Shown here: in pieces, positions 35,879 through 50,137 of the stretch
Numbering within the stretch: position 1 is the stretch's first letter
Layout of the letters: every line of letters begins with the position of its first letter
Assembly (NCBI GenBank): GCA_037974665.1
Contig: CM075770.1
Location: forward strand, 62,259,850-62,323,849
Reading direction: 5' to 3'
From: Ehretia macrophylla
Taxonomy: Eukaryota > Streptophyta > Magnoliopsida > Boraginales > Ehretiaceae
DNA: 64,000 bases
Program-made: the position numbers and the translations under genes
Notes under the pieces: model-generated
The model's database searches: none
Told to the model about the DNA's origin: nothing
Seen by the model: the letters and a program-made list of their open reading frames with translations, nothing else

Positions 35879-38479
35879 ACTATTTATAACTTATTATAAC
35901 AAATTTTAGTTTTTTGAATACCATTTTATAGCCCCGTGGTGGCCATTGGCTACCAAACGGAGACAAAAAGTAAAAGTTTGGTAGCCATTTGGTCACCAAT
36001 ATATATGAAGGGGCTACAAATGAAAAATATAAATTAAAATTTTTATATAAATAAATATATTCATTTATTTAGAATAAAATTAATAATATAAATCAAAATT
36101 TGTTTTTAGATAATATAAAACATATTTACAAAATTAATTAATTCATAATTTATTATAACAAATTTTCGTTTTTGATTACCATTTTGTAGCCCCGTGGTGG
36201 CCATTGGCCACCAAACAGCGACTAAAAGTAAAAGTTTTGTGGCCATTTGGTCGCCAATAGATATGAAGGGCAACAAATGAAATATATAATTCAAAATGTT
36301 TTTATAAATAAATAAATTCATGTATTTGGATAAAATTAATAATATAAATCAAAAGTTTTTTTGAGATAATATAAAACATGTTTATAAAATTTAATGTTAA
36401 ATAAATTTAGTTATTTAATATAAAATTAATTAATTTATAATTTATTATAACAAATTTTAGCTTTTGAATAACATTTTGTAGCCCCGTGGTGGCCATTGAT
36501 TACCAAACGGCGACAAAAAGTAAAAGTTTGGTGGTCATTTGGTCGCCAATAGATATGAAGGGGCTACAAATGAAAAATATAAATCAAATTATTTAAATAA
36601 ATAAATAAATTAATTTATTTAGAATAAAATTAATAATATAAATCAAAATTTGTTTTTAGATAATATAAAACATATTTACAAAATTTAATGTTAAATAAAT
36701 TTAGTTATTTAATATAAAATTAATTAATTTATAATTTATTATAACAAATTTTAGTTTTTGAATACCATTTTGTAGTCCCGTGGTGGCGATTGGCCACCAA
36801 ACGACGACAAAAAGTAAAAGTTTGGTGGCCATTTGGTCGCTAATAAAATGAAGGGGCTACAAATTAAAAATATAAATCAAATTATTTATATACTTAAATA
36901 AATTCATTTATTTAGAATAAAACTAATAATATAAATCAAAATTTGTTTTTAGATAATATAAAACATATTTTCAAAATTTAATGTTAAATAAATTTAGTTA
37001 TTTATTATAAAATTAAATAATTTATAATTTATTATAACAAATTTTAATTTTTGAATACCATTTTGTAGCCCTGTGGTGGCCATTGGCACCCAAACGGCGA
37101 CAAAAAGTAAAAGTTTTGTGGCCATTTTGTCACCAATAGATATGAAGGGCCTACAAATGAAAAATATGAATCAAAATGTTTACATAAATAAATAAATTCA
37201 TTAATTTAGATTAAATTAATAATATAAATCAAAAGTTGTTTTTAGATAATATAAAACTTATTTATAAAATTTAATGTTAAATAAATTTTGTTATTTAATA
37301 TAAAATTAATTAATTTATAATTTATTATAACAAATTTTAGTTTTTGAATAACACTTTGTAGCCCCGTGGTGGCCATTGGTCACCAAACGGCAACAAAAAG
37401 TAAAAGTTTGGCGGTCATTTGGTCGCCAATAGATATGAAGGGGCTACAAATGAAAAATATAAATCAAATTGTTTAAATAAATAATTAAATTCGTTTATTT
37501 AGAATAAAATTATTAATATAAATCAAAAGTTGTATTTAGATAATATAAAAAATATTTACAAAATTTAATGTTAAATAAATTCAGTTATTTGATATAAAAT
37601 TAATCAATTTATAATTTATTATAACAAATTTTAGTTTTTGAATATTATTTTGTAGTCCCGTGGTGGCGATTGGCCACCAAACGACAACAAAAAGTAAACG
37701 TTTGGTGGCCATTTGGTCGCTAATAGATATGAAGGGGCAACAAATAAAAAATATAAATCAAATTGTTCATACAAATAAATAAATTCATTTATTTAAAATA
37801 AAATTAATAATATAAATCAAAAGTAGTTTTTAGATAATATAAAACATATTTGCAAAATTTAATGTTAAATAAATTTAATTAATTTATAATTTATTATAAC
37901 AAATTTTAGTTTTTGAATACCATTTTGTAGCCACGTGGTATCCATTGGCAACCAAATGACGACAAAAAGTAAAAATTTTGTGGCCATTTGGTCGCCAATA
38001 GATATGAAGGGCTACAAATGAAAAATATAATTCAAAATGTTTATATAAATAAATAAATTCATTAATTTAGATAAAATTAATAATATAAATCAAAAGTTTT
38101 TTTTTTGATAATATAAAACATATTTATAAAATTTAATGTTAAATAAATTTTGTTATTTAATATAAAATTAATTAATTTATAATTTATTATAATAAATTTT
38201 AGTTTTTGAATAACATTGGTCGCCAAACGACGACAAAAAGTAAAAGTTTGGTGGTCATTTGGTCGCCAATAGATATGAAGGGGCAACAAATGAAAAATAT
38301 AAATCAAATTGTTTAAATAAATAAATAAATTCATTTATTTAGAATAAAATTATTAATATAAACCAAAAGTTGTATTTAGATAATGTAAAACTTATTTACA
38401 AAATTTAATGTTAAATAAATTTAGTTATTTAATATAAAATTAATCAATTTATAATTTATTATAACAAATTTTAGTTTTT

Positions 38480-40500
38480 GAATATTATTTTGTAGTCCCG
38501 TGGTGGTGATTGGCCACAAAACGATGACAAAAAGTAAAAGTTTGGTGGCCATTTGTTCGCTAATAGATATGAAGTGGCAACAAATTAAAAATATAAATCA
38601 AATTGTTTATACAAATAAATAAATTCATTTTTTTAGAATAAAATTAATAATATAAATCAAAAGTTGTTTTTAGATAATATAAAACATATTTTCAAATTTT
38701 AATGTTAAATAAATTTAGTTATTTATTATAAAATTAAATAATTTATAATTTATTATAACAAATTTTAGTTTTTGAATACCATTTTATGGCCCCGTGGTGG
38801 CCATTGGCAACCAAACAACAACAAAAAGTAAAAGTTTGGTGGCCATTTGGTCGCCAATATATATGAAGGTCCTACAAATGAAAAATATGAATCAAAATGT
38901 TTATATAAATAAATAAATTCATTTATTTAGATAAAATTAATAATATAAATCAAAATTTATTTTTAGATAATATAAAACATATTTACAAAATTTAATGTTA
39001 AATAAATTTAATTAATTAATATAAAATTAATTAACATATAATTTATTATAACAAATTTTAGTTTTTGAATACCATTTTCAAGCCTCGTGATGGCCATTGG
39101 CCACCAACATCGACAAAAAGTAAAAGTTTCGTGGCCGTTTGTTCGCCAATAGATATGAAGGGGATACAAATGAAAAATATAAATCAAAATTTTTATATAA
39201 ATAAATAAATTCATTTATTTAGATAAAATTAATAATATAAATCAAAAGTTATTTATAGATAATATAAAACATATTTACAAACTTTAATGTTAAATAAATA
39301 TATATATTTATTATAAAATTAAATAATTTATAATTTATTATAATAAGTTTTAGTTTTTGAATACCATTTTGTAGCCAGCTTGTGGCCATTGGCCACCAAA
39401 CGGCGACAAAAAGTTAAAATTTGGGGGCTACAAATGAAAAATATAAATAAAAATGTTTATATAAATAAATATATTCATTTATTTAGATTAAATTAATAAT
39501 ATAAATCAAAAGTTGTTTTTAGATAATATAAACCATATTTATAAAATTTAATGTTAAATAAATTTAGTTATTTAATAGAAAATTAATTTAATTATAATTT
39601 ATTATAACAAATTTTTGTTTTTGAATAACACTTTGTTGCCCCGTGGTGGCCATTGGTCACCAAACGGTGACAAAAAGTAAAAGTTTGGTGGTCATTTGGT
39701 CGCCAATAGATATGAAGGGGCTACAAATGAAAAATATAAATCAAATTGTTTACATAAATCAATAAATTCTTTTATTTAGAATAAAATTATTAATATAAAT
39801 TGAAAGTAGTTTTTAGATAATATAAAACTTATTTACAAAATTTAATGTTAATTAAATTCAATTAATTAATATAAAATTAATCAATTTATAATTTATTATA
39901 ACAAATTTATTTTTTTGAATACGATTTTGTAGTCCCGTGGTGGCGATTGGCCACCAAACGATGACAAAAAGTAAAAGTTTGGTGGCCATTTGTTCGCTAA
40001 TAGATATGAAGGGGCAACAAATTAAAAATATAAATTAAATTGTTTATACAAATAAATTTTTTTATTTATTTAGAATAAAATTAATAATACAAATCAAAAG
40101 TTGTTTTTAGATAATATAAAACATATTTACAAAATTTAACATTAAATAAATTTACTTAATTAATATAAAATTAATGAATTTATAATTTATTATAACAAAT
40201 TTAGTTTTTGAATAACATTTTGTAGCCCCGTGGTGGCCATTAGCCACCAAACGGCGACAAAAAGTAAAAGTTTGGTGGCCATTTGGTCGCCAATAAATAT
40301 GAAGGGGCTACAAAGGAAAATATAAATCAAATTGTTTAAATAAATAAATAAATTCATTTATTTAGAATAAAATTATTAATATAAAGCAAAAGTTGTATTT
40401 AGATAATATAAAACTTATTTACAAAATTTAATGTTATATAAATTTAGTTATTTAATATACAATTAATCAATTTATAATTTATTATAACAAATTTTAGTTT
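38480..40500. repeat. 7-monomer block, copy 1
   Basis: Seven monomers with private marks in order: GAATATTATTTTGTAGTCC; GGCAACC; AAGCCTCG with TTTCGTGGCCGTTTG; a short monomer with a truncated core; class B; class C; and GGCCATTAGCCACC. The same order recurs at 51890 and 58008. Confidence 0.7.
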
Positions 40501-43500
40501 CTGAATATTATTTTGTAGTCCCATGGTGGTGATTGGCCACAAAACGATGACAAAAAGTAAAAGTTTGGTGGCCATTTGTTCGCTAATAGATATGAAGTGG
40601 CAACAAATTAAAAATATAAATAAAATTGTTTATATAAATAAATAAATTCATTTATTTAGAATAAAATTAATAATATAAATCAAAAGTAGTTTTTAGATAA
40701 TATAAAACATATTTACAAAATTTAATGTTAAATAAATTTAGTTATTTAATATAAAATTAATCAATTTATTATTTATCATAGTAAATTTTTGTTTTTGAAT
40801 ACTATTTTGTAGCTCCGTGGTGGCCATTGCCCACCAAACGGCCACAAAAAGTAAAAGTTTGGTGTCCATTTGGTCGCCAATAGATATGAAGGGGCTACAA
40901 ATGAAAAATATAAATCAAAATGTTTATATAAATAAATAAATTCATTTATTTAGATAAAATTAATAATATAAATCAAAAGATGTTTTTAGATAATATAAAA
41001 CATATTTACAAAATTTAATGTTAAATAAATTTACTGATTTATAATAAAATTAAATAATTTATAATATATTTAACAAATTTTAGTTTTTGAATACCATTTT
41101 GTAGCCCGGTGGTGGTCATTGGCCACCAAACGGCGACAAAAAGTAAAAGTTTGGTGGCCATTTGGTCGCCAATAGATATGAAAAGGCTACAAATGAAAAA
41201 TATAAATCAAAAAGTTTATATAACTAAATAAATTCATTTATTTAGATAAAATTAATAATATAAATCAAAAGTTATTTTTATACAATATAAAACATAATTA
41301 TAAATTTTATTGTTAAAAAAATTTAGTTATTTAATATAAAATTAATTAATTTATAATTTATTATAACAAATTTTAGTTTTTGAATAACACTTTGTAGCCC
41401 CGTGGTGGCCATTGGTCACCAAACGGCGCCAAAAAGTAAAAGTTTAGTAGTCATTTGGTCACCAATAGATATGAAGGGGCTACAAATGAAAAATATAAAT
41501 CAAATTGTTTATATAAATAAATAAATTCATTTATTTAGAATAAAATTAACAATATAAATCAAAAGTTGTTTTTAGATAATATAAAATATATTTGAAAAAT
41601 TTAATGTTAAATAAATTTAATTAATTAATATAAAGTTAATTAATTTATAATTTATTATAACAAATTTGAGTTTTCAATACCATTTTGTAGCCCCGTGGTG
41701 GCCATTGGCCACCAAACGGTGATAAAAATTAAAAGTTTGGTGGCCATTTGGTCGCCAATAGATATGAAGAGGCTACAAATGAAAAATATAAATCAAAAAG
41801 TTTATATAACTAAATATATTCATTTATTAAGATAAAATTAATAATATAAATCAAAAGTTGTTTTTAGAAAATATAAAACATATTTACAAATTTTAATTTT
41901 AAATAAATTTATTTATTTATTAAATAATTAAATAATTTAAAATTTATTATAATAAATTTTAGTTTTTGAATTCCATTTTATAGCCACGTGATGGCCATTG
42001 GTCGCCAATAGATATAAATGGGCTACAAATGAAAAATATAAATAAAAATGTTTATATAAATAAATAAATTCATTTACTTTGATTAAATTAATAATATAAA
42101 TCAAAAGTTGTTTTTAGATAATATAAAACATATTTATAAAATTTAATGTTAAATAAATTTAGTTATTTAATATTAAATTAATTAATTTATAATTTATTAT
42201 AACAAATTTTAGTTTTTGAATAACACTTTGTAGCCCCGTGGTGGCCATTGGTCACCAAACGGCGACAAAAAGTAAAAGTTTGGTGGTCATTTGGTCGCCA
42301 ATAGATATGAAGGGGCTACAAATGAAAAATATAAATCAAATTGTTTAAATAAATAAATAAATTCATTTATTTAGAATTAAATTATTAATATAAATCAAAA
42401 GTTGTTTTTAGATAATATAAAACATATTTACAAAATTTAATGTTAAATAAATTTAGTTATTTAATATAAAATTAATCAATTTATAATTTATTGTAACAAA
42501 TTTTACTTTATGAATACTATTTTGTAGTCCCGTGGTGGCGATTGGCCACCAAACGACGACAAAAAGTACAAGTTTGGTGGCCATTTGTTCGCTAATAGAT
42601 ATGAAGGGGCAACAAATTAAAAATATAAAACAAATTGTTTGTACAAATAAATAAATTCATTTTTTTAGAATAAAATTAATAGTATAAATCAAAAGTCGTC
42701 TTTAGATAATATAAAACATATTTACAAAATTTAATGATAAATAAATTTAATTAATTTGTAATTTATTATAACAAATTTTAGTTTTTGAATAACACTTTGT
42801 AGTCCCGTGGCGGCCATTGGTCACCAAACGACGACAAAGAGTAAAAGTTTGGTGGTCATTTGGTCGCCAATAGATATGAAGTGGCTACAAATGAAAAAAT
42901 ATAAATCAAATTGTTTATATAAATAAATAAATTCATTTATTTAGAATAAAATTAATAATATATATCAAAAGTTATTTTTAGATAATATAAAACATATTTA
43001 CAAAATTTAATGTTAAATAAATTTAGTTATTTAATATTAAATTAATTACATTATGCTTTATTATAACAAATTTATGTTTTTGAATACGATTTTGTAGTCT
43101 CGTGGTGGCGATTGGCCACCAAACGACGGCAAAAAGTAAAAGTTTTGTGGCCACTTGGTCGCTAATACCAAACGGCGACAAAATGTAAAAGTTTGGGTGC
43201 CATTTGGTCGCCAATAGATATGAAGGGGATACAAATGAAAAATATAAATCAAAATGTTTATATAAATAAATAAATTCATTTATTTAGATAAAATTAATAA
43301 TATAAATCAAAAGTTGTTTTTAGATAATATAAAACATATTTACAAAATTTAATGATAAATAAATTTAATTATTTATTATAAAATTAAATAATTTCTAATT
43401 TATTATAACAAATTTTAGTTTTTGAATACCATTTTGTAGCCACGTGGTGGCCATTGGCCACCAAACGGCGACAAAAAGTAAAAGTTTGGTGGCCATTTGC

Positions 43501-44864
43501 TCGCCATTAGATATGGAGGGGCTACAAATGAAAAATATAAATCAAAATGTTTATATAAATAAATAAATTTATTTATTTAGATTAAATTAATAATATAAAT
43601 CAATAGTTGTTTTTAGATAATATAAAACAGATTTAGAAAATTTAATGTTAAAGAAATTTAATTATTTAATATAAAATTAATTAATTTATAATTTATTATA
43701 ACAAATTTTAGTTTTTGAATAACAATTTGTTGCACTGCGGTGGCCATTGGTCACCAAACGGTGACAAAAAGTAAAAGTTTGGTGGTCATTTGGTCGCCAA
43801 TAGATTTGAATGGGCTACAAATGAAAATTTTAAATCAAAATAGTTATATAAATAAATAAATTCATTTATTTAGATAAAATTAATAATATAAATCAAAAGT
43901 TATTTTTAGAAAATATAAAACATATTTACAAAATTTAATGTTAAATAAATTTTGTTATTTGTTATAAAATTAAATAATTTATAATTTATTATAACAAATT
44001 TTAGTTTTTGAATACTATTTTGTAGCCCCGTGGGGGCCGTTGCCCACCAAACGGCAACAAAAAGTAAAAGTTTGGTGTCCATTTGGTCGCCAATAGATAT
44101 GAAGGGGCTACAAATGAAAATTATGAATCAAAATGTTTATATAAATAAATAAATTCATTTATTTAGATTAAATTAATAATATAATTCAAAAGTTCTTTTT
44201 TGATAATATAAAACAAATTTACAAAATTTAATGTTAAATAAATTTAGTTATTTATTATAAAATTAAATAATTTATAATTTATTATAATAAATTTTAGTTT
44301 TTGAATACCATTTTGTAGCCCCGTGATGGCCATTGGCCACCAAACGGCAACAAAAAGTAAAACTTTGGTGGCCATTTGGTCGCCAATAGATATGAAGAGG
44401 CTACAAATGAAAAATATGAATCAAAAAGTTTGTATAACTAAATATATTCATTTATTTAGATAAGATTAATAATATAAATCAAATTTTGTTTTTAGACGAT
44501 ATAAAACATATTTATAAAATTTAATGTTAAATAAATTTAGTCATTTAATATAAAATTAATTAATTTATAATTTATTATAACAAATTTTAGTTTTTGAATA
44601 ACACTTTGTAGCCCTGTGGTGGACATTGGTCACCAAACGACAACAAAAAGTAAAAGTTTGGTGGTCATTTGGTCGCAAATAGATATGAAGGGGCTACAAA
44701 TTAAAAATATAAATCAAATAGTTTATTTAAATAAATAAATTCATTTATTTAGAATAATTTTTAGATAATATAAAACATATTTACAAAATTTAATGTTAAA
44801 TAAATTAAGTTATTTAATATAAAATTAATCAATTTATAATTTATTATAACAAATTTTAGTTTTT

Positions 44865-46035
44865 GAATACCATTTTGTAGCCCAGTGGTGGCCATTGGCA
44901 ACCATATGGCGACAAAAAGTAAAAGTTTGGTGGCCATTTGGTCGCCAATAGATATGAAGGGATACAAATGAAAAATAAAAATAAAAACGTTTATATAAAT
45001 AAATAAATTCATTTATTTAGATAAAATAAATAATATAAATCAAAAGTTTTTTTTAGATGATATAAAACATATTTACAAAATTTAATATTAAATAAATTTT
45101 CTTATTTATTATAAAATTAAATAATCTATAATTTATTATAAAAATTTTAGTTTTGAATACCATTTTGTAGCCACGTGGTGGCCATTGGCCACCAAACGGC
45201 GCCAAAAAGTAAAAGTTTGGTGGCCATTTGCTCGCCGATAGATATGAAGGGGCTACAAATGAAAAATATAAATCAAAATGTTTATTTAAATAAATAAATT
45301 CATTTATTTTGATTAAATTAATAATATAAATCAATAGTTGTTTTTAGATAATATAAAGCATATTTATAAATTTTAATGTTAAATAAATTTAGTTATTTAA
45401 TATAAAATAAATTAATTTATAATTTATTATATCAAATTTTAGTTTTTGAATAACACTTTGTTGCCTCGTGGTGGCCATTGGTCACCAAACGGCGACAAAG
45501 AGTAAAAGTTTGGTGGTCATTTGGTCGCCAATAGATATGAAGGGGCTACAAATGAAAAATATAAATCAAATTTTTTAAATTAATAAATAAATTCATTTAA
45601 TTAGAATAAAATTAATAATATAAATCAAAAGTTGTGTTTAGATAATATAAAACATATTTAAAAAATTTAATGTTAAATAAATTTAGTTATTTAATTTAAA
45701 ATTAATTACTTTAGAATTTATTATAACAAATTTATGTTTTTGAATACTATTTTGTAGTCCTGTGGTGGCAATTGGCCACCAAATGACGACAAAAAGAAAA
45801 AGTTTGTTGGCCATTTGGTAGCCAATAGATCGGAAGAGGCAACAAATTAATAATATTAATCAAATTCTTTATATAAAGAAATAAATTCATTTATTTAGAA
45901 TAAAATTAATAATATAAATCAAAAGTTATTTTTAGAAAATATAAAACATATTTACAAAATTTAATGTTAAATAAATTTAATTAATTAACTTAAAATTAAT
46001 TAATTTATAATTTATTATAACAAATTTTAGTTTTT
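44865..46035. repeat. 4-monomer block, copy 1
   Basis: Four monomers marked by GGGATACAAATGAAAAATAA, CTCGCCGATAG, CACTTTGTTGCC and AGTCCTGTGG. The set recurs 3,516 bp downstream. Confidence 0.75.
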
Positions 46036-48380
46036 GAATACCATTTTGTAGCCCCGTGGTGGCCATTGGCCACCAAACGGCAACAAAAAGTAAAAGTTTG
46101 GTGGCCACTTGGTCGCCAATAGATATGAAGGGGTTACAAATGAAAAATATAAATCAAAATGTTTATATAAATAAATAATTTCATTTATTTAAATAAAATT
46201 AAAACTATAAATCAAAAGTTGTTTTTATGTAATATAAAACATATTAACAAAATTTAATGTTAAATAAATTTATTTTTTTATTATAAAACTAAATAATTTA
46301 TTATTTACTATAACAAATTTTAGTTTTTCAATATCATTTTGTAACCCCGTGGTGGCCATTGGCCACCAAACGGCGACAAAAAGTAAAAGTTTGGTGGCGC
46401 TTTGGTCGCCAATAGATATGAAGGGGCTACAAATGAAAAATATAAATCAAAATGTTTATATAAATAAATAAATTCATTTATTTGGATAAAATTAATAATA
46501 TAAATCAAAAGTTGTTTTGAGATAATATAAAACATATTTATAAAATTTAATGTTAAATAAATTTAGTTATTTAATATAAAATTAATTACTTTATATTTTA
46601 TTATACAAATTTTAGTTTTTGAATTCCACTTTGTAGCCCCGTGGTGGCCATTGGTCACCAAACGGCGACGAAAAGGAAAAGTTTGGTGGCCATTTGGTCG
46701 CCAATAGATATAAAGGAGCTACAAACGAAATATATAAATCAAATTATTTATATAAATAAATAAATTCATTTATTTAGAATAAAATTAATAATATAAATCA
46801 AAAGTTGTTTTTAGATAATATAAAACATATTTACAAAATTTAATGTTAAATAAATTTAGTTTTTTGTTATAAAATTAAATAATTTATAATTTATTATAAC
46901 AAATTTTAATTTTTGAATACTATTTTGTAGCCCCGTGGGGGCCGTTGCCCACCAAACGGCAACAAAAAGTAAAAGTTTGGTGTCCATTTGGTCGCCAATA
47001 GATATGAAGGGGCTACAAATGAAAAATATGAATCAAAATGTTTATATAAATAAATAAATTCATTCATTTAGATAAAATTAATAATATAAATCAAAAGTTA
47101 TTTTTAGATAATATAAAACATATTTACAAAATTTAATGTAAAATAAATTTAGTTATTTATTATAAAATTAAATAATCTATAATTTATTATAATAAATTTT
47201 AGTTTTTCAATACCATTTTGTATCCCCGTGGTGGCCATTGGCCACCAAATGGCGACAAAAAGTAAAAGTTTGGTGGCCATTTGGTCGCCAACAGATATGA
47301 AGGTCTACAAATGAAAAATATAAATCAAAAAGTTTATATAAATAAATAAATTCATTTATTTAGATAAAATTAATAATATAATCAAAAGTTGTTTTGAGAT
47401 AATATAAAACATATTTATAATATTTAATGTTCAATAAATTTAGTTATTTAATATAAAATTAATTAATTTATAATTTATTATAACTAATTTTAGATTTTGA
47501 ATAACACTTTGTAGCCCCGTGGTGGCCATTGGTCACCAAACGGCAACAAAAAGTAAAAGTTTGGTGGTCATTTGGTCGCCAATAGATAAGAAAGGGGCTA
47601 CAAATGAAAAAATATAAATCAAATTGTTTATATAAATAAATAAATTCATTTATTTCTAATAAAATTTATAATATAAATCAAAAGTTGTTTTTAGATAATA
47701 TAAAACATATTTACAAAATTTAATGTTAAATAAATTTATTTATTTAATATAAAATTAATTACTTTATAATTTATTATAACAAATTTATGTTTTTGAATTC
47801 GATTTTGTAGTCCCGTGGTGGCGATTGGCCACCAAACGATGACAAAAAGAAAAAGTTTGGTGGCCATTTGGTCGCTAATAGATATGAAGGGGCAACAAAT
47901 TAAAAATATAAATCAAATTATTTATACAAATAAATAAATTCATTTATTTAGAAAAAATTAATAATATAAATCAAAAGTTGTCTTTAGATAATATAAAACA
48001 TATTTACAAAATTTAATGTTAAACAAATTTAGTTATTTATTATAAAATTAATCAATTTATAATATATTATAACAAATTTTAGTTTTTGTATACGATTTTG
48101 TAGCCCCGTGGTGGCCATTGCGACCAAACGGCTACAAAAAGTAAAAGTTTGGTGTCCATTTGGTCGCCAATAGATATGAAGGGGCTACAAATGAAAAATA
48201 TAAATCAAAATGTTTGTATAAATAAATAAATTCATTTATTTAGATTAATATTAAAAATATAAAATAAAATTTATTTTTAGTTAATATAAAACATTTTTAA
48301 AAAATTTAATGTTAAATAAATTAAGTTATTTAATATAAAATTAATCAATTTATAATTTATTATAACAAATTTTAGTTTTT

Positions 48381-49551
48381 GAATACCATTTTGTAGCCCC
48401 GTGGTGACCATTGGCAACGAAATGGCGACAAAAAGTAAAAGTTTGGTGGCCATTTGGTCGCCAATAGATATGAAGGGATACAAATGAAAAATAAAAATCA
48501 AATCGTTTATATAAATAAATAAATTCATTTATTTAGATAAAATTAATAATATAAATCAAAAGTTGTTTTTAGATAATATAAAACATATTTACAAACTTTA
48601 ATATTAAATAAATTTAGTTATTTATTATAAAATTAAATAATTTATAATTTATTATAATAATTTTAGTTTTGAATACCATTTTGTAGCCACGTGGTATCCA
48701 TTGGCCACCAAACGGCGACAAAAAGTAAAAGTTTGGTGGCCATTTTCTCGCCGATAGATATGAAGGGGCTACAAATGAAAAATATAAATCAAAATGTTTA
48801 TATAAATAAATAAATTCATTTATTTTGATTAAATTAATAATATAAATCAATAGTTGTTTTTAGATAATATAAAGCATATTTATAAAATTTAATGTTAAAT
48901 AAATTTAGTTATTTAATATAAAATTAATTAATTTATAATTTATTATATCAAATTTTAGTTTTTGAATAACACTTTGTTGCCCCGTGGTGGCCATTGGTCA
49001 CCAAACGGCGACAAAGTGTAAAAGTTTGGTGGTCATTTGGTCGCCAATAGATATAAAGGGGCTACAAATGAAAAATATAAATCACATTGTTTAAATTAAT
49101 AAATAAATTCATTTAATTAGAATAAAATTAATATTATAAATCAAAAGTTGTGTTTAGATAATATAAAACATATTTACAAAATTTAATGTTAAATAAATTT
49201 AATTATTTAATTTAAAATTAATTACTTTAGAATTTATTATAACAAATTTATGTTTTTGAATACAATTTTGTAGTCCTGTGGTGGTGATTGGGCACCAAAC
49301 GACGACAAAAAGAAAAAGTTTGTTGGCCATTTGGTCGCTAATAGATATGAAGAGGCAACAAATTAAAAATATAAATCAAATTGTTTATACAAATAAATAA
49401 ATTCATTTATTTAGAATAAAATTAATAATATAAATCAAAAGTTATTTTTAGATAATATAAAACATATTTACAAAATTTAATGTTGAATAAATTTAATTAA
49501 TTAATATAAAATTAATTAATTAATAATTTATTATAACAAATTTTAGTTTTT
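48381..49551. repeat. 4-monomer block, copy 2
   Basis: Carries the same four private marks as 44865-46035, offset 3,516 bp (for example TTGCC after CACTTTG at 45461 and 48977). Confidence 0.75.
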
Positions 49552-50137
49552 GAATACCATTTTGTGGCCCCACAGTGGCGATTGGCCACCAAACGGCGAC
49601 AAAAATAAAAAGTTTGGTGGCCTTTTGATCGGCAATAGAAATGAAGGAGCTACAAATGAAAAATATAAATCAAAATGTTTATATAAATAAATAAATTCAT
49701 TTATTTAGATAAAATTAATAATATAAATCAAAAGTTGTTTTTAGATAATATAAAACATATTTACAAAATTTAATGTTATATAAATTTAATTAATTAATAT
49801 AAAATTAATTAATTTATAATTTATTATAACAAATTTTTGTTTTTGAATACTATTTTGTGGCCCCACAGTGGCGATTGGCCACCAAACGGCGACAAAAATA
49901 AAAGGTTTGGTGGCCATTTGGTCGGCAATAGATATGAAGGAGCTACAAATGAAAAATATAAATCAAAATGTTTATATAAAAAAATAAATTCATTTATTTA
50001 GATAAAATTAATAATATAAGTCAAAAGTTATTTTTAGATAATATAAAACATATTTACAATATTTAATGTTAAATAAATTTAGTTATTTATTATAAAATTA
50101 AATTATTTATAATTTATTACAACAAATTTTAGTTTTT
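49552..50137. repeat. Recent tandem duplication of one monomer
   Basis: Two adjacent monomers (49552-49844 and 49845-50137, 293 bp each) share the unusual TTTGTGGCCCCACAGTGG and GACAAAAATAAAA strings. They are nearly identical, and they give the cleanest measure of the monomer length. Confidence 0.85.
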
